A stretch of 64,000 nt of DNA from Prorocentrum cordatum (GCA_963575745.1 CAUYUJ010017826.1:569052-633051), one strand, 5' to 3'. Shown: positions 22,891 through 33,530, numbered from the stretch's first letter. Made by a program: numbers and translations. Notes: generated by a model from the sequence alone, not told the origin.

Positions 22891-23040
22891 CATGACCTTT
22901 AGACTGGGCGCGCGGATTGCTCGGATCTGCGCCGAGACGCCCTCACCGGCGCGCGGAGCGCGCCAGGGGCGGCGCCGGAGGCGTCGCCAGGGGGCCCCCG
23001 CGCCGATGCAAGAAAACCGCGCAGAGATCCGAAAATTGAT
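22891..23040 (+). mobile_element. MITE-like element, family C, copy 1
   Basis: Central GGCGCGCGGAGCGCGCC palindrome flanked by loosely inverted ends; the right end (GCGCAGAGATCCGAAAATTG) resembles the right end of copy 2 (TGCGCGGACCTTCGAGAACT). The family is defined by similarity to 25090-25243 and 52275-52425; the ends are diverged. Confidence 0.4.
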
Positions 23041-25089
23041 GTTGATGCGGACCATGCGTTCTTCTTCTCCTTCTTCGAATGATTCTTCCGTCGCCGGTGC
23101 GGTGCAGAAGGACATGCACTGCCGCCCGAACAGCTCGCCTCCAGCGCGTCGCTGGCGAAGTGCTTGGACAGCGCGCCCCGAGATCACTCTGGGCCACTTC
23201 CCCGCTGAGCGCCCGCTCGCCTCGTCCCTGCGACCCTGGCCTCCCGCCTACGCACTTGCCGTCGTTTGCGTGCTTCTCTTTCCCTCTCTGTCTCTGTCTC
23301 TCTCCCTCTCTGAATCCACAGACGCCTTGTCGAGGAGCAAAAACAGGACGGCGCTTTTCCCATGCCACTGTTCGGACCCCTCAATTTTGAAGAAGGGGTG
23401 ACCGCAATGTCGGACAAAGCTTGGGCTAGGCCTCGGGACCTCCAGAAACGTCTCGGGATGAACAGCTGGCCCCAGGAATGGATCCAGACCTACGGGGGCC
23501 ACGTAGTGAACAGGTCATGACGGTCGGGCGAAGCCATCTACCTACATACGCCGACCCTGTCAAACATCTCTCTCTCTCTCGCTATCTCTCGCTGGCCAAT
23601 GCTGACCGCTGGGATCCGACGGGGAGGCCCGATCAGTCGTGCACCAAAACCACCTGCGCAGGCGAACGTGGGGGGACACAAAGGTACCGATACCATGGCT
23701 CCCCAGACCTTTCCAGGGGTGCGTCCTGACCTGAGTTTCGATGTGAATCCTGCGGTTGCGACGGGGGAAGCGGTATCGGCGCCTTTTCCTGTTCTGAGAG
23801 CTTGCCTGGGTCGCTCGCCGTCGACATGCTCGCCTGGATCCGCCGCCGCCGCCGAGCAGAGTGGCCGAAGCCGAAGCAGCGTCAGCAGCATGTCCTTCGT
23901 CAATCTCGTACGCCATTCCGCCGGTGCGTCGCTCCCTCCTCCCTCTGCTCCCCAAGCTCCCCCTGCTCCCCCCTGCTTCTCCCCCCACTTTTTCCACCCC
24001 CTCCCTCGCCCTAAGTCTCCTCCCTCCTGCTCCCGCATTCCTTTTCCCTCTTCCCTCCTTCTACCTCGCTCGGATCCTCCTTTCGCCTTCCTCGTCCCTC
24101 TGTTCCTCCTCTTCCCCTTCCCCTTGCTCATCCCCTCCTTCTCGTCCTTCCCTTCCCTGCTCCCCTTGACCCTCCTTCCCTCTCCCTCCTAGTCCTTGCG
24201 TCCTCACCTGAAGAGAGCGGCTCCGAGGTGATCTGTCCAGGGGTGCGTTGCGAACATAATGTCGAAGGCATTTAGATCGTGTCGACGAGAAGACCCCTCG
24301 AACCCCAACAAGGGCACCACTTTTTAAAGTCCGCGGGCGCCAAGTGGTGCAAGACGGTCAGGCGCTGGTCATAGCAAGCGGTGGGCTGCACCGGAAGCGA
24401 ATTGAAGCACGAAGGCGACGCAGAAAAAAAGCGCGAGGAGAGAAAGAAGGATCCCGATCAGACCGTGAAGGCCGGCGTGAGAGTGCCGTGGGAGAGCATG
24501 CGGGCTGCGGCCAAACGGCAAAGCCACCAAGAAGGGCGACACACACCCACAAACTCAACCTCGATCCTCCAGCCTCCAGGCGTCGTGACTCTTCCAGAAA
24601 CTAGCCCATGCAAGTCTCCAACATCTATCGTTGGCTAGTTTGGATCCCGCGCACCATCTTTGACGGCCCCCGCCCCCCAAAACAGAGATGCATCAAGAAC
24701 TTTGCGGGGCTACTGGTCCGCAACTAGGCTAGGGGCTAGGGGTCGTTCAAGGTGGGGGTCCAAGCGGGGGGATCGCAAAACATGGCCCGAGGCAAGTACG
24801 GGGACCAGAGGGGGGGGCAGGGAACGCATTGAAAGAAGAAGGGGGGGCCGTGAGATCTGCGGAGATCTCATGGGGGCCCCGTCATGAGATCCACCCCCCC
24901 TAGCCATCACCTTTCTCTTGGCCGCTCCCGATACGTGTGTCCAGCAAGGCTCTGTCACTCTCTCCTCCACGCTGGGGCCGTGCCAGCGGGCAGGGCAGAA
25001 TGCTGCCAGGGCCCCTCTCCCAGGCTAGCTTCTGATTCTCCGCGTGCAACGCTCCGAAGGGCAGCTCGGAAACAATACAACTGCATAAT
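23041..25089. other. GC-rich and pyrimidine-rich DNA without a supported gene
   Basis: CT tracts at 23280-23310 and 23565-23590; TCC-rich tract 23935-24190; an inverted repeat AGATCTCATG / CATGAGATCC at about 24863-24893. Open frames overlap on both strands and none is convincing. Confidence 0.4.
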
Positions 25090-25243
25090 TTCAAAATGTT
25101 CGACGCGCTACGAGGATTTTTTGGACCGGCGCTGGGAACCTCTGGCGGCGCTTCTGGCGCCGCCCCTGGCGCGATCCGTGCGCTAGGCAGGGGGGAGTCC
25201 AGCGCCGATTCAAGTAATCTGCGCGGACCTTCGAGAACTGATG
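25090..25243 (+). mobile_element. MITE-like element, family C, copy 2
   Basis: Shares layout with 22891-23040: AT-richer ends, a GGCGC-rich palindromic centre (CTGGCGGCGCTTCTGGCGCC), and a right end ending GAGAACTGATG where copy 1 has GAAAATTGATG. Confidence 0.4.
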
Positions 25244-25589
25244 CTTGTTTCCAAGACTCCACTCTGGGGACGGGGTCTGATAGACTCAGGGCGCGGCCGG
25301 TGCAACCAGCTGGCTTTTCGTGTTGCCGCATATCCACTCTCGGGCCTGAGTCTGATCACGGGGATGCAACCTTGATAGCCAAACTGATCTCCGGGAGCTG
25401 GTTTTGAGCATCTGAAGCCAAACCTCTACCGTTGGATGCTCTTCGTGCTGCCAGAGCCTCACTCCGGGGCCTCACCTCCAGCGCTTGCTGCTCTCTATGC
25501 TACCAGAATTCAACGTCTGGGGCGGATTTTGAGCGTCTTGAGCCCACCCTCCAGCGCGTAGTGCTCCTATTGCTCGTATGCTGTAGCTC

Positions 25590-26030
25590 CCGCCCAGCTC
25601 CAGCTCAAGTTCTCACTCCGCTTCGGCCCTAGCCCCAGCTCCAGCCCCAGCTGTAACTCGAGCCCAGCTCCAGCCCCAGATCGGGCCCAATCTCCAGGTC
25701 CAGCTCGAGCTCCAGCTCCTGGCCAAGCTCCCGCTCGAGCCCCAGCCCACGCTCCAGCTCGAGCCCCAGTTCCGGCTGGAGCTCCAGCTAGAACCCAGCT
25801 CCAGCACAGGCCCAGATCCAGCAGGGCTCCAGCTCCAGCTGCAACTTCGCTCCAGCTCCAGCCTCAGTTCAGCAGAACCCAGGCCCAGCTTCAGCCCAGC
25901 AGCTGCCAAGCTCCAGCCACGGCCCAGCTTCAGCTCCAACTCAGCTCCAACTCCAGCTCCAGACCAGGCTCCAGCTCAAGCTCCAGCTCTGGCTTCAGTT
26001 CAAGCCGAGCTCTGGCTCCAGCTCCAGCCT
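25590..26030. repeat. CAGCTC hexanucleotide repeat
   Basis: Imperfect (CAGCTC)n with GCCCAG and CAGTTC variants. Ser/Leu/Gly- or Pro/Ala/Gln-rich peptides read through it are artefacts. Confidence 0.9.
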
Positions 26031-26627
26031 TGTGTCCTCTCGGATGCCCTCCTGTTCACGTCATGCATGTTGTCCAGACTGTATGTCTTCGACTGCTTAG
26101 CTGAGACTTCGCAGCTGGGATACCCTAGTTTGGATTAAAAACAGATCGTTGGTCCCAATGTGAATAGACCAGCTTTCATGCTCCAGATCGAATACATTGC
26201 GCCGCAACGCTTGCGAACCAAGCATCGCCCAGAACACAACAACTCGTACTTATCCCAGGGTGTTTTCTACTTCTGCCTCCGCGCATCGGCTCACCGCCTG
26301 CTTCTAATCCATACAAAACCATCCTCACGCCCACGCGTGGCTAATACATCCTTTTGTGTGCTGTGGTCCGATCACCACGGCACCTACAGATATTTTCCTG
26401 CAGCCGATCCATCCGTCAGGCGATGCGTCGGCATTGAGGCGAAACTCTGCGATGGACTAGCCAGGCATCTGTGAAAGACATCTGCGATGGACTAGCCGGA
26501 GACTGCCAAACAACTTCCGTCGCGACCTGGCTCTCACCCGAAAGCATCCAGAAAACCAGGCCCTCCTGGGACTCGTGGACGGGAAGCCTGTCCGCACCCA
26601 CGGTCTCGCGGGGGCCGAGGCCCTGCA
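26031..26627. other. unique DNA without a supported gene
   Basis: Moderate GC. An open frame at 26160-26474 on plus is short and ends in a local duplication (GCGATGGACTAGCC twice, near 26450 and 26485). No function can be assigned. Confidence 0.4.
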
Positions 26628-26715
26628 GGGGGCCCAAAAATGTACACCACCACCTCCTCCCTCCCCCCCTCCCTCTCGCTGGAAAGCGGTGGTGGTGTAC
26701 ATTCCTTGGGCCCCC
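26628..26715. repeat. long inverted repeat 1
   Basis: Left arm 26628-26654 (GGGGGCCCAAAAATGTACAC then CACCACC) pairs with right arm 26688-26715 (GGTGGTGGTGTACATTCC then TTGGGCCCCC) with two or three mismatches. The 33-nt loop is pyrimidine-rich. Confidence 0.8.
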
Positions 26716-26821
26716 ACCCCTGGGCCGCGACCCCACGGATACCGGGCGTATTAACAGGGGATATGTCGACCCCTATCCCAGGCTTCGTGGGGTTTCCGAA
26801 TGGACCAGAAATTTGGGGCCT

Positions 26822-26904
26822 AACCCTGGGATATACGATGGGGGGGTGTCCATTCTCGATAGGGGTGCGTCCGAATAGCCCCCTTGGGGTGTATCCCAGG
26901 GTTT
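26822..26904. repeat. long inverted repeat 2
   Basis: AACCCTGGGATATACGATGG at the left pairs with CCTTGGGGTGTATCCCAGGG then TT at the right. A third related word, CTATCCCAGGCTTCGTGGGG, lies at 26774. The two hairpins are about 110 bp apart. Confidence 0.75.
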
Positions 26905-27126
26905 TCCCATTCTTCTGAGCGGCCAGACTTTTCGGGCGAAACTCGGGGATTGGGGGAGAAACATCGCCCGCGGCGTATGTTTCCGCGGATGCACCTCGCG
27001 CAAAGTGTCCATGCGAACGTGTATCTACGGGATCGCGCCCGGGCACCCAGGCCGCGCGGGCGCGGATCCCCGAGATCCGACGCCGCAAACGAACTGCACC
27101 CTCGCGAAAAATCACGACCGGCGCAC

Positions 27127-27286
27127 TAGACCCTGCGAAATGCTTAAGAAATCATGGGTTAAGAAATTCATAGTCTCAGAAATTGAATGTAACCCAGAAC
27201 TTCTCCTGGGATTTACATTGAAAAATTAAGAATAATCGAGACTCTGGACGAAAACGTAGGTTTTCTTAAGCATCGCATAAGGTGTA
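27127..27286 (+). mobile_element. MITE-like element, family Y, copy 2
   Basis: 160 bp and near-identical to 3495-3662, with the same inverted ends (ACCCTGCGAAATGCTTAAG left; CTTAAGCATCGCATAAGGTG right) and the same internal word AATAATCGAGACTCTGG. It lacks a few bases in the middle relative to copy 1. It starts and ends with TA. Confidence 0.8.
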
Positions 27287-27469
27287 GACCTAACATATCT
27301 GCCTCATGTTTCGATCCTGAGCGATCTGTGATGGTCCAGGGGCCCGAAACTAGGCAAAACGTCCCCTCTGAACAAATTGCTTCGCCCCGAAATCGAGACC
27401 GCGAGGACGCAGAAATGGATAGGTTCGCAGCTCGTAGGTGAGGGGCGAGAACAGGGACCGACTAGTATA

Positions 27470-27617
27470 GAGGGGAACATCTACCTGGGATCGGATAAAC
27501 TTCACCGATAGATCGGCAATGGGCCCCCGATGGCAAATCCCCACGTTCTTTGGCGGGTGAGGCTATCCGAGCCCGATCGGCGATCGGTAGACGATTGGGG
27601 GTCGATACGTCCCTCCT
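27470..27617 (+). mobile_element. MITE-like element, family A, copy 2
   Basis: Left end AGAGGGGAACATCTACCTGG and right end GGGGGTCGATACGTCCCTCC form terminal inverted repeats that match family A. The inner palindrome ATCGGCGATCGG is retained near the right end. Confidence 0.6.
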
Positions 27618-27869
27618 TCTGCCTATCCCGCCCTATCGTTGCCCCCGAGCTCGTTCTGGCCTGGGTCAACCAAGGTCGCAACGGCTTGCCTGGCGTTGCA
27701 GCTTATCCTGCAAAGTCTTGTCCAACTGCTTCCCATTACGTGTGCCGTCAAGCTTTCCAGAATTCCTTCCCAGAGCTGCCAAAGCTCCTTCGAAGAACCT
27801 TGGGGAAGCTTCTGTCGGCCTGCTATTCGGGATCTTGGACACGGCATGTGCCTATCCCCCTTATCGTTG

Positions 27870-27990
27870 CCCTCGAGGGGCATGACGGGGGGGGGGGAAG
27901 GCCATGGCGGCGCGTCGCCCTCCTTGGCCGCCTTCCTCGCGGCCTCCTCCGCCGCCCTCGCGGCCTCGTGGGCCTCCAGGCGGAGGCGCA
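27870..27990 (-). CDS. possible exon: Ala/Glu/Arg helical segment
   Basis: The minus strand encodes RLRLEAHEAARAAEEAARKA then AKEG, followed by a Pro-rich stretch. Composition and strand resemble 21003-21118. No exon border or start codon can be defended. Confidence 0.25.
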
Positions 27991-28072
27991 AACGCGGGGT
28001 GGGGGGGGTGGGGGGGCAAGCAAGAGAAGGAAGTAGTACGGCAATCTGATGTTCCGCACTCTGGCAACTGAT

Positions 28073-28187
28073 GTCATCGTTCGGACGTAACTGTCCCGTG
28101 CGTTTGTCAGATTCGCGCGCTTATTCTTAAACCCGATGATCCGAGGTGCTCCTCGCAGAAAAACAATGCACATGTCCGAGCGATGCC
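28073..28187 (+). mobile_element. MITE-like element, family B, copy 3
   Basis: Left GTCATCGTTCGGACGTAAC and right ATGCACATGTCCGAGCGATG then CCA are the family B inverted termini. Length about 115 bp. Confidence 0.6.
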
Positions 28188-28598
28188 AAGTCAAAGGACG
28201 CGACGGCTAGCTTACCCAAACGGTCGGCGGGGGGTATCCGTGAGCACCGACTGCAGCTAGCTGCCCGCTTGACTGCCTACCAGGGCAGCCGCGAGGAGGG
28301 TGGAGCAGACTGTGGCACTGTGGAGACGGAACACGGGGAGGGGGAAGAGAATGAGGAGAATGAACCGGCCACCCCTGGGGGTGCCGCGCCCTCTGAGAGG
28401 GTCGGCGGGGGTGTCGACCGGCTCCCGACCATCATGCTCCGGGCGGCGCGGGCGAATACGCGGCCGCCGCCAGGAGGTGGAGCAGTGATGATGATGAGGG
28501 GATTGAGGGGGAGGATGGAGTAGGAGGAGGAAGAGTGATTTGATGTGCTCCCATGAGAGAAGAGAGAAAATATTTGCACCATTCTGGAACACAACCCA

Positions 28599-29033
28599 GT
28601 GTTCTGTTACACAGACATCTTGTCCCTATACATCTATAGTTCCTTAAATTCAAATCTTGGACTCATCATACGACAAGGACACCTCCGTTGCTCACACGCC
28701 TACCGGAAGCGACGTAAGCGAATTCAAGCACCTATGCTTGGCACAGGGTCAGACAGGGTCCGATGCTCACACGCCTACGGTAAACAATACGTGATGCTAT
28801 ATGTGCACACGTACCATTATGAGTCCAACATCCCCCAGCGCGAACTACAAGCCCTCACACATCCCAACATCAACCTCTTCTTACATGATAACCCGTTCAA
28901 TCACTCAGGGATCAGTGACATTCAAATGATGATTTTACATGTCGACGCAATGGCTCACATCCGCCAGTGCTATGCCCTTGCAGAGTCATTTGTGCCCATC
29001 CCTTCCGTACCATTATTGGCTCCAGTGTGTTAG
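28599..29033 (+). pseudogene. A/C-rich island, segment 1 (unidentified protein)
   Basis: Open for 145 codons in one frame. From about codon 55 the residue mix is that of a globular protein (for example NIPQRELQALTHPNINLFLH). A short repeat encodes RCSHAY twice (near 28690 and 28760). The likely frame appears to shift near 28990 to another frame that stays open to about 29150. This is the left edge of a 4.8-kb stretch whose base composition (A- and C-rich on plus) differs from everything around it. No domain recognised. Confidence 0.4.
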
Positions 29034-29156
29034 CGCTCCACAAACCGACGCAGCACCTGTATAACAACTGCGCAACACACTACTCAGCACTGCTCAACAA
29101 CAACGGACCAACAGCACAACCACAACAAGACTACAACACAACAAGCAGCCTCATAA

Positions 29157-29537
29157 CCTGCATGGGAGCCTTACAGATACCTGGCTGGTGGAGGGGCATA
29201 CGTCACTAGCATCAAGCAATACCACGCAGCCACAATCCAACGACAAGCAACACATACAGGCGAACAAAGGACAATTACTGCCCCATACCTTGTATGTGAG
29301 CCCGACGGGGCAGACCTGGAAAAAGGCCAACTACGACCAGGCGCAACTTACGATGTATCAAGGAGGTACATCTGTAATACGACCTGTCAGAAGACAGGCA
29401 CCCCAGCTACTTACACGCATGTCCATTGTTCAGACAAATTTAGGCGCCGACAACACATTCATTAGCCCATCCGCGACACGTATTGGACGTTCACATGGAA
29501 TGGACTAAAGCGACAATACATTTGTTCACAAACATGA
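29157..29537 (+). pseudogene. A/C-rich island, segment 2 (Cys/His-containing)
   Basis: One frame is open for 102 codons, meets TAG at 29463-29465, and remains protein-like to TGA at 29535-29537. A Cys/His cluster (CNTTC, then HVHC about 12 residues later) would suit a zinc-binding fold. A competing frame over 29188-29508 is also open, so the frame choice rests on amino-acid character and is not certain. Confidence 0.35.
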
Positions 29538-29934
29538 ACGCAGGGACTCAATCTACGTACATGGCCGAAGAGGAGTTTACTCATCGTCGTACCGCCCATA
29601 CGGCAGAGACAGTTACACACAGCCTCATAACCTGCATGGGAGCCTTTGGAAGCATACCTGGGGGAGTGGCGCCGAGGGAAGGCCTATACATGGACACGAC
29701 GACACTTGTAAAGCATGTGCCGATTGACAAGGTTACCAATACGGTTTCTCATAAACAGCCTCCGTTACCATCAGGCTCACATCCATTGCTGACATGGTCG
29801 CCCTTAAAGGCAGATTCAGCATAATGTTCCCGACGCCGCCCCCTTACAATCCGACCAACAGCGATGCTGGTTTGGAAAAAATTGGGCCAATGCAGCACGG
29901 TTCGACTACCTGCCCTCATTCTCGATCTACGTGA
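29509..29934 (+). pseudogene. A/C-rich island, segment 3
   Basis: The frame opening at 29509 is protein-like (HERRDSIYVHGRRGVYSSSY) and ends in a GHDDTCKACAD motif right before TGA 29725-29727; TAA follows at 29752-29754, and the frame then continues to TGA 29932-29934. A 27-nt direct repeat (29146-29172 and 29620-29646) lies in the same frame in both places and encodes QPHNLHGSL here. Confidence 0.35.
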
Positions 29935-30719
29935 CATGGTCACCCAAGAAGGACGACAACATCGCCAAGCAGCGCAAGTACCTGCTCGAACCACTGTACC
30001 GACAGGCGGCCGAGCAATACATTGAAGGATGAAACGACACCACACCTCCACTAATCGGTACCCGCGGTGGAAACACCAGACCCGACCTACTCCGCACAGC
30101 TACGCCATCCACATGCGACCCAGACTGCTCTCAACCACGACGCGCACGTGTCGGGCCAGACACGCAAGACATCATCACCGAGGCCGACATCGAGAAACAC
30201 TTTGCCTACTTCTCACTACGAGTAGGCCACGGGTGCCTGCCTGTACCGGCCAGCAAAGGTTGGGCCAAGGCCAAGAAAGAGACGCATATCACGATTGCAC
30301 ACCTACCCGGCACCAGCAAGAACTACTTCACCTTAGTAAACGAACGACTCACATCAGCACGCGCTGGCTGGAAATACCTATGCTCACACCACGCGGTCGA
30401 GCTATACTGGTCACAGCGGCCGATGGAAATGCCATACTACAGGAAAGCCGACTACAGACCCGACCATTAGCCGTTCATCGGCGGCGAGGAGCCGCCAAGA
30501 TACGTACGCAAGGCACCAGTCATACACAGCACATGGGAACAACTCAGCAACGACATCGACCACAACAAGGTACGACTGAAACACTCCTACTTAAATGAAG
30601 ACGGTACAGACAACAAAAGCTCAAAGAGAACCTATACAACATATACTGCCAGCAGAGCAGCAAGCGGTACAAGCTCCAGATGGACGAAAACTACGCCATC
30701 CACGCGAAGTTGAAGTACG
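29808..30719 (+). pseudogene. A/C-rich island, segment 4 (possible 2H-phosphoesterase-like)
   Basis: The clearest coding segment of the island: protein-like residues run continuously across TGA 30030-30032 and TAG 30468-30470. An H-x-T motif (THITIAHLPG, His at 30285) and an H-S-T triplet 80 codons later (His at 30525) recall the paired HxT/S motifs of 2H phosphoesterases (LigT/AKAP7-like); two short motifs are weak evidence and no alignment was possible. The upstream part is rich in Trp, Tyr and Lys. Near 30605 the likely frame moves to another frame (open to about 30760). Confidence 0.4.
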
Positions 30720-30795
30720 ACGTAGAGAACTACGGGGCACGTACCTTCACGTGCTCAATGACAGACTCACACCAAAACGTCGCCTCAGGGCCTGA

Positions 30796-31830
30796 GCTGC
30801 TTCCACTCACCGACCACTTCGCAGATGCACTACACGCATCAAGCGCCTCGACCCTCCACCCACCACGGGCACCGTGCATTCTAGGAAAGAGCTGGCGTCA
30901 ATCACCCCACCAGTCACATACGAGCAGCCCGAATACGTTGAACTAGAAGACGCCACTAACCTTGAATGCGAGCTGCTTAACCATTGGGAGGGCACTGCGC
31001 GCCACTAGCCCAAGTACCATGCAGGCCCAATGCCTCCACCGTGCCACGAGTTCAAATCACCTACCAGACACAACCCCAAGTGGCCACATGCCACTGGAAG
31101 CCTCGGACCTACGCCCATCACAGAGCTCTACCCAAGCAAATACGTCATCTACGACGCCTACAATCCGAACTGCATTCAGGCCGAGCAATCCGACTTCTTA
31201 TCACATCCTCATGGACCACAATTCACAAACGACCCACCGAAGTTCATACAGACAAAAAACGGCGTCCGTTTCCGCACCGACCTACCACCAGACGATGAGC
31301 ACTACGCATGGGTACAACAACATCTCGCAGAGCGGTATGGCATCGAGAAGGACTTCTGCGACCACCTGGAAGAGTTACGATACATGTGCAACGGTCAGAG
31401 GAACATGCTACCACCAGAACAAACTATACTCAACCTCATCTTCAAGAACCGCGAAACCATAAAACTGCGAAGACAACCGCGAGCACATCCCGGCCGAACC
31501 CTGCGGATGCCGATGCCACCGGCGCAGACCAACGACGACGCACTAACGGCACACTGGAGAGACTACCAATGCGAAGGTTACGGCGCTTCAGCATCATATG
31601 TCAACAGAAACGACGGAGACGACCCATGGGCCAAGATGAGCCGAACATCTGACCCCCGCGAACCTTCACTACCAGCACTCATACTTAACAGATATCATGA
31701 CATGCACCTCCCCAGTGGCTGGACCGCCTGCTGTCACTGCGCCGACGACGCAGGCGAGGACATCCAGGGAGAAGACATGTGGCACCGTGCAAAATACTAC
31801 CACAGAGCAACCAACACATGCCCATTTTAG
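30796..31830 (+). pseudogene. A/C-rich island, segment 5
   Basis: Protein-like from 30796, interrupted by TAG 31006-31008, then open for 273 codons to TAG 31828-31830. Codons mostly end in C or A. Near the end is a Cys/His-rich patch (TACCHCADD, then HRAKYYHRATNTC). Directly at the final TAG the next frame continues with RFFNAYQLLPGL; the bases read TTT TAG G. No domain recognised. Confidence 0.45.
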
Positions 31831-33196
31831 GTTCTTCAACGCTTACCAACTACTACCTGGATTGCACAGGTACCCCAACAAATACAATAACGAGATCTTT
31901 GCACACCTTGACGGCGAGCAATACCTACAGCATCCATCTCTGCGACCCGACCCGCAAGCCACGACGCTACTCACCTATGCACTGCCCGCTGCGGCCTGCG
32001 CGACACGGATTAAGCTCAAACACGCCGCGACAGCAGACCCACATCCAACACTGCACAAACCGCCCAAGCAACCGAACTCCCAACGATACGGCAACGACAT
32101 GCAAGCAACTGCGGCACAATACCGCGACAGCATAACATCCGGAGTACAAGCCGCCCCGACATACGACCACATCGCCACGCTGATCGCAGGAAGACATGCA
32201 TCGCTCAGCCATGCCAAGCTAACAGCCATACAAGAAGCAACACAATGGCCCAACACATGCCACAACAAGCACGACATAAAATACAACGGGGCAATACGAC
32301 TACGAGACACGGCGCATCTACTACAACACATCTGCAACCCACGAGATCCAAGGCCCCACCTCACCAAGTAGCGCGACAGCAACAACAACTCCAACGACAA
32401 AGAACGCATGAGCAACACAATACAAAGGACTCAACAAATACCAACCAAACCACCACCACCATCAACACAACCCGTGCTCAAACCACTCGCACCCACTCTA
32501 CCACCATCATGGACCGCGAACATCGCACCGATCAGCCCCACAAACACAGCTGACAACCCACACAGCCAAGCAGCGGAACACCAGACTACACAGCAACCAG
32601 AGCAACCTAAAGTGCTCACACCACCAGCAACCACACGACATGACAGCTCACCACACACGCAAACAACACTGAACACGATACCAAGCAAGCCCATGCCAAA
32701 TATACGCATTCGTAAGACGACCACTGCAATCACGACCGCATCACACCATCGACCGCACAAGCCACCGCCAGCGCACCCAGTCCAACAGCCGAAGAGCATA
32801 CCTTACACCAACAATACAACAGCATCGGTAACCACACCAGCACCTGCATTCACTGCAATGGTCAAATGGTCGCCATCGTACATGCACGTACCGCCACACC
32901 CACCGCCACCCGCATTCATGATACCGATCATATACCCGCCTGAAGAGGACATCACCACACAGCAATGGCTACAAACCATCCCGCGGCGGCAATTAGCACC
33001 GCAGACACTAGCGGCACGGCGCGCGTACTTCCCGACGCAAGCCGCTCAAGGAATTGCAGAAGCAGCAGGACGCGGGGAGCAGCATATACAAATTTTCAAC
33101 CGACGCATCATCTTCATCAATAAGACTGGTGACCCCTACGCTTCAACTACGCAGGCGCCAAGCTCGCTACGATATCTACATCAACATCGCGAATGA
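31831..33196 (+). pseudogene. A/C-rich island, segment 6 (Pro/Thr-rich C-terminal part)
   Basis: One frame is open for about 455 codons with a single TAG at 32369-32371, ending at TGA 33194-33196. The first third is globular in character, the middle is very rich in Thr, Pro, Gln and His, and the last third regains order (IPIIYPPEEDITTQQWLQTI; FNRRIIFINKTGDPY). A long Pro/Thr linker between ordered parts is common in structural or polyprotein contexts, but no family was recognised. Confidence 0.45.
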
Positions 33197-33470
33197 ACAC
33201 AGAAGTGGAGCACCATTCAGGGAGCCACCGCCCAAGCACATGCTGACGATACACAAGGCCGCTCCCAAGTCCACGCCGACGGTCATCACGACGAGCCAAC
33301 CAAACTAGACATGAAAACCGACCTACAATGCTCGGCACACGGCAGACTACCGCAACTTCCTCAACAAGCACTCCTAGTGGGTCGGCTATCGCAGAAGAAT
33401 CCCTACATATAAGGCTGCACAGCCATACAAGCAGTCAGACAGTCTACCACGACCACCGACTTGCAGTACA
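33197..33470 (+). pseudogene. A/C-rich island, segment 7
   Basis: A third frame, open from 33054, takes over near 33130 with protein-like sequence (RYDIYINIANEHRSGAPF). It meets TAG 33306-33308, TGA 33312-33314 and TAG 33375-33377 but looks coding across each (DYRNFLNKHS before the last). The A/C bias fades after about 33420. Confidence 0.35.
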
Positions 33471-33530
33471 CAACTCCTCTTTCTATCCGCGGCTATTCTG
33501 ACATGCGAGTGGTTTACGTAATATTATTAG

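Noticed and set aside
31608-31630. GDD triplet in the A/C-rich island as an RNA-dependent RNA polymerase motif
   Set aside because: The context (NRNDGDDPWAK) lacks the hydrophobic residues on both sides of the RdRp motif C, and no motif A or B was seen upstream.
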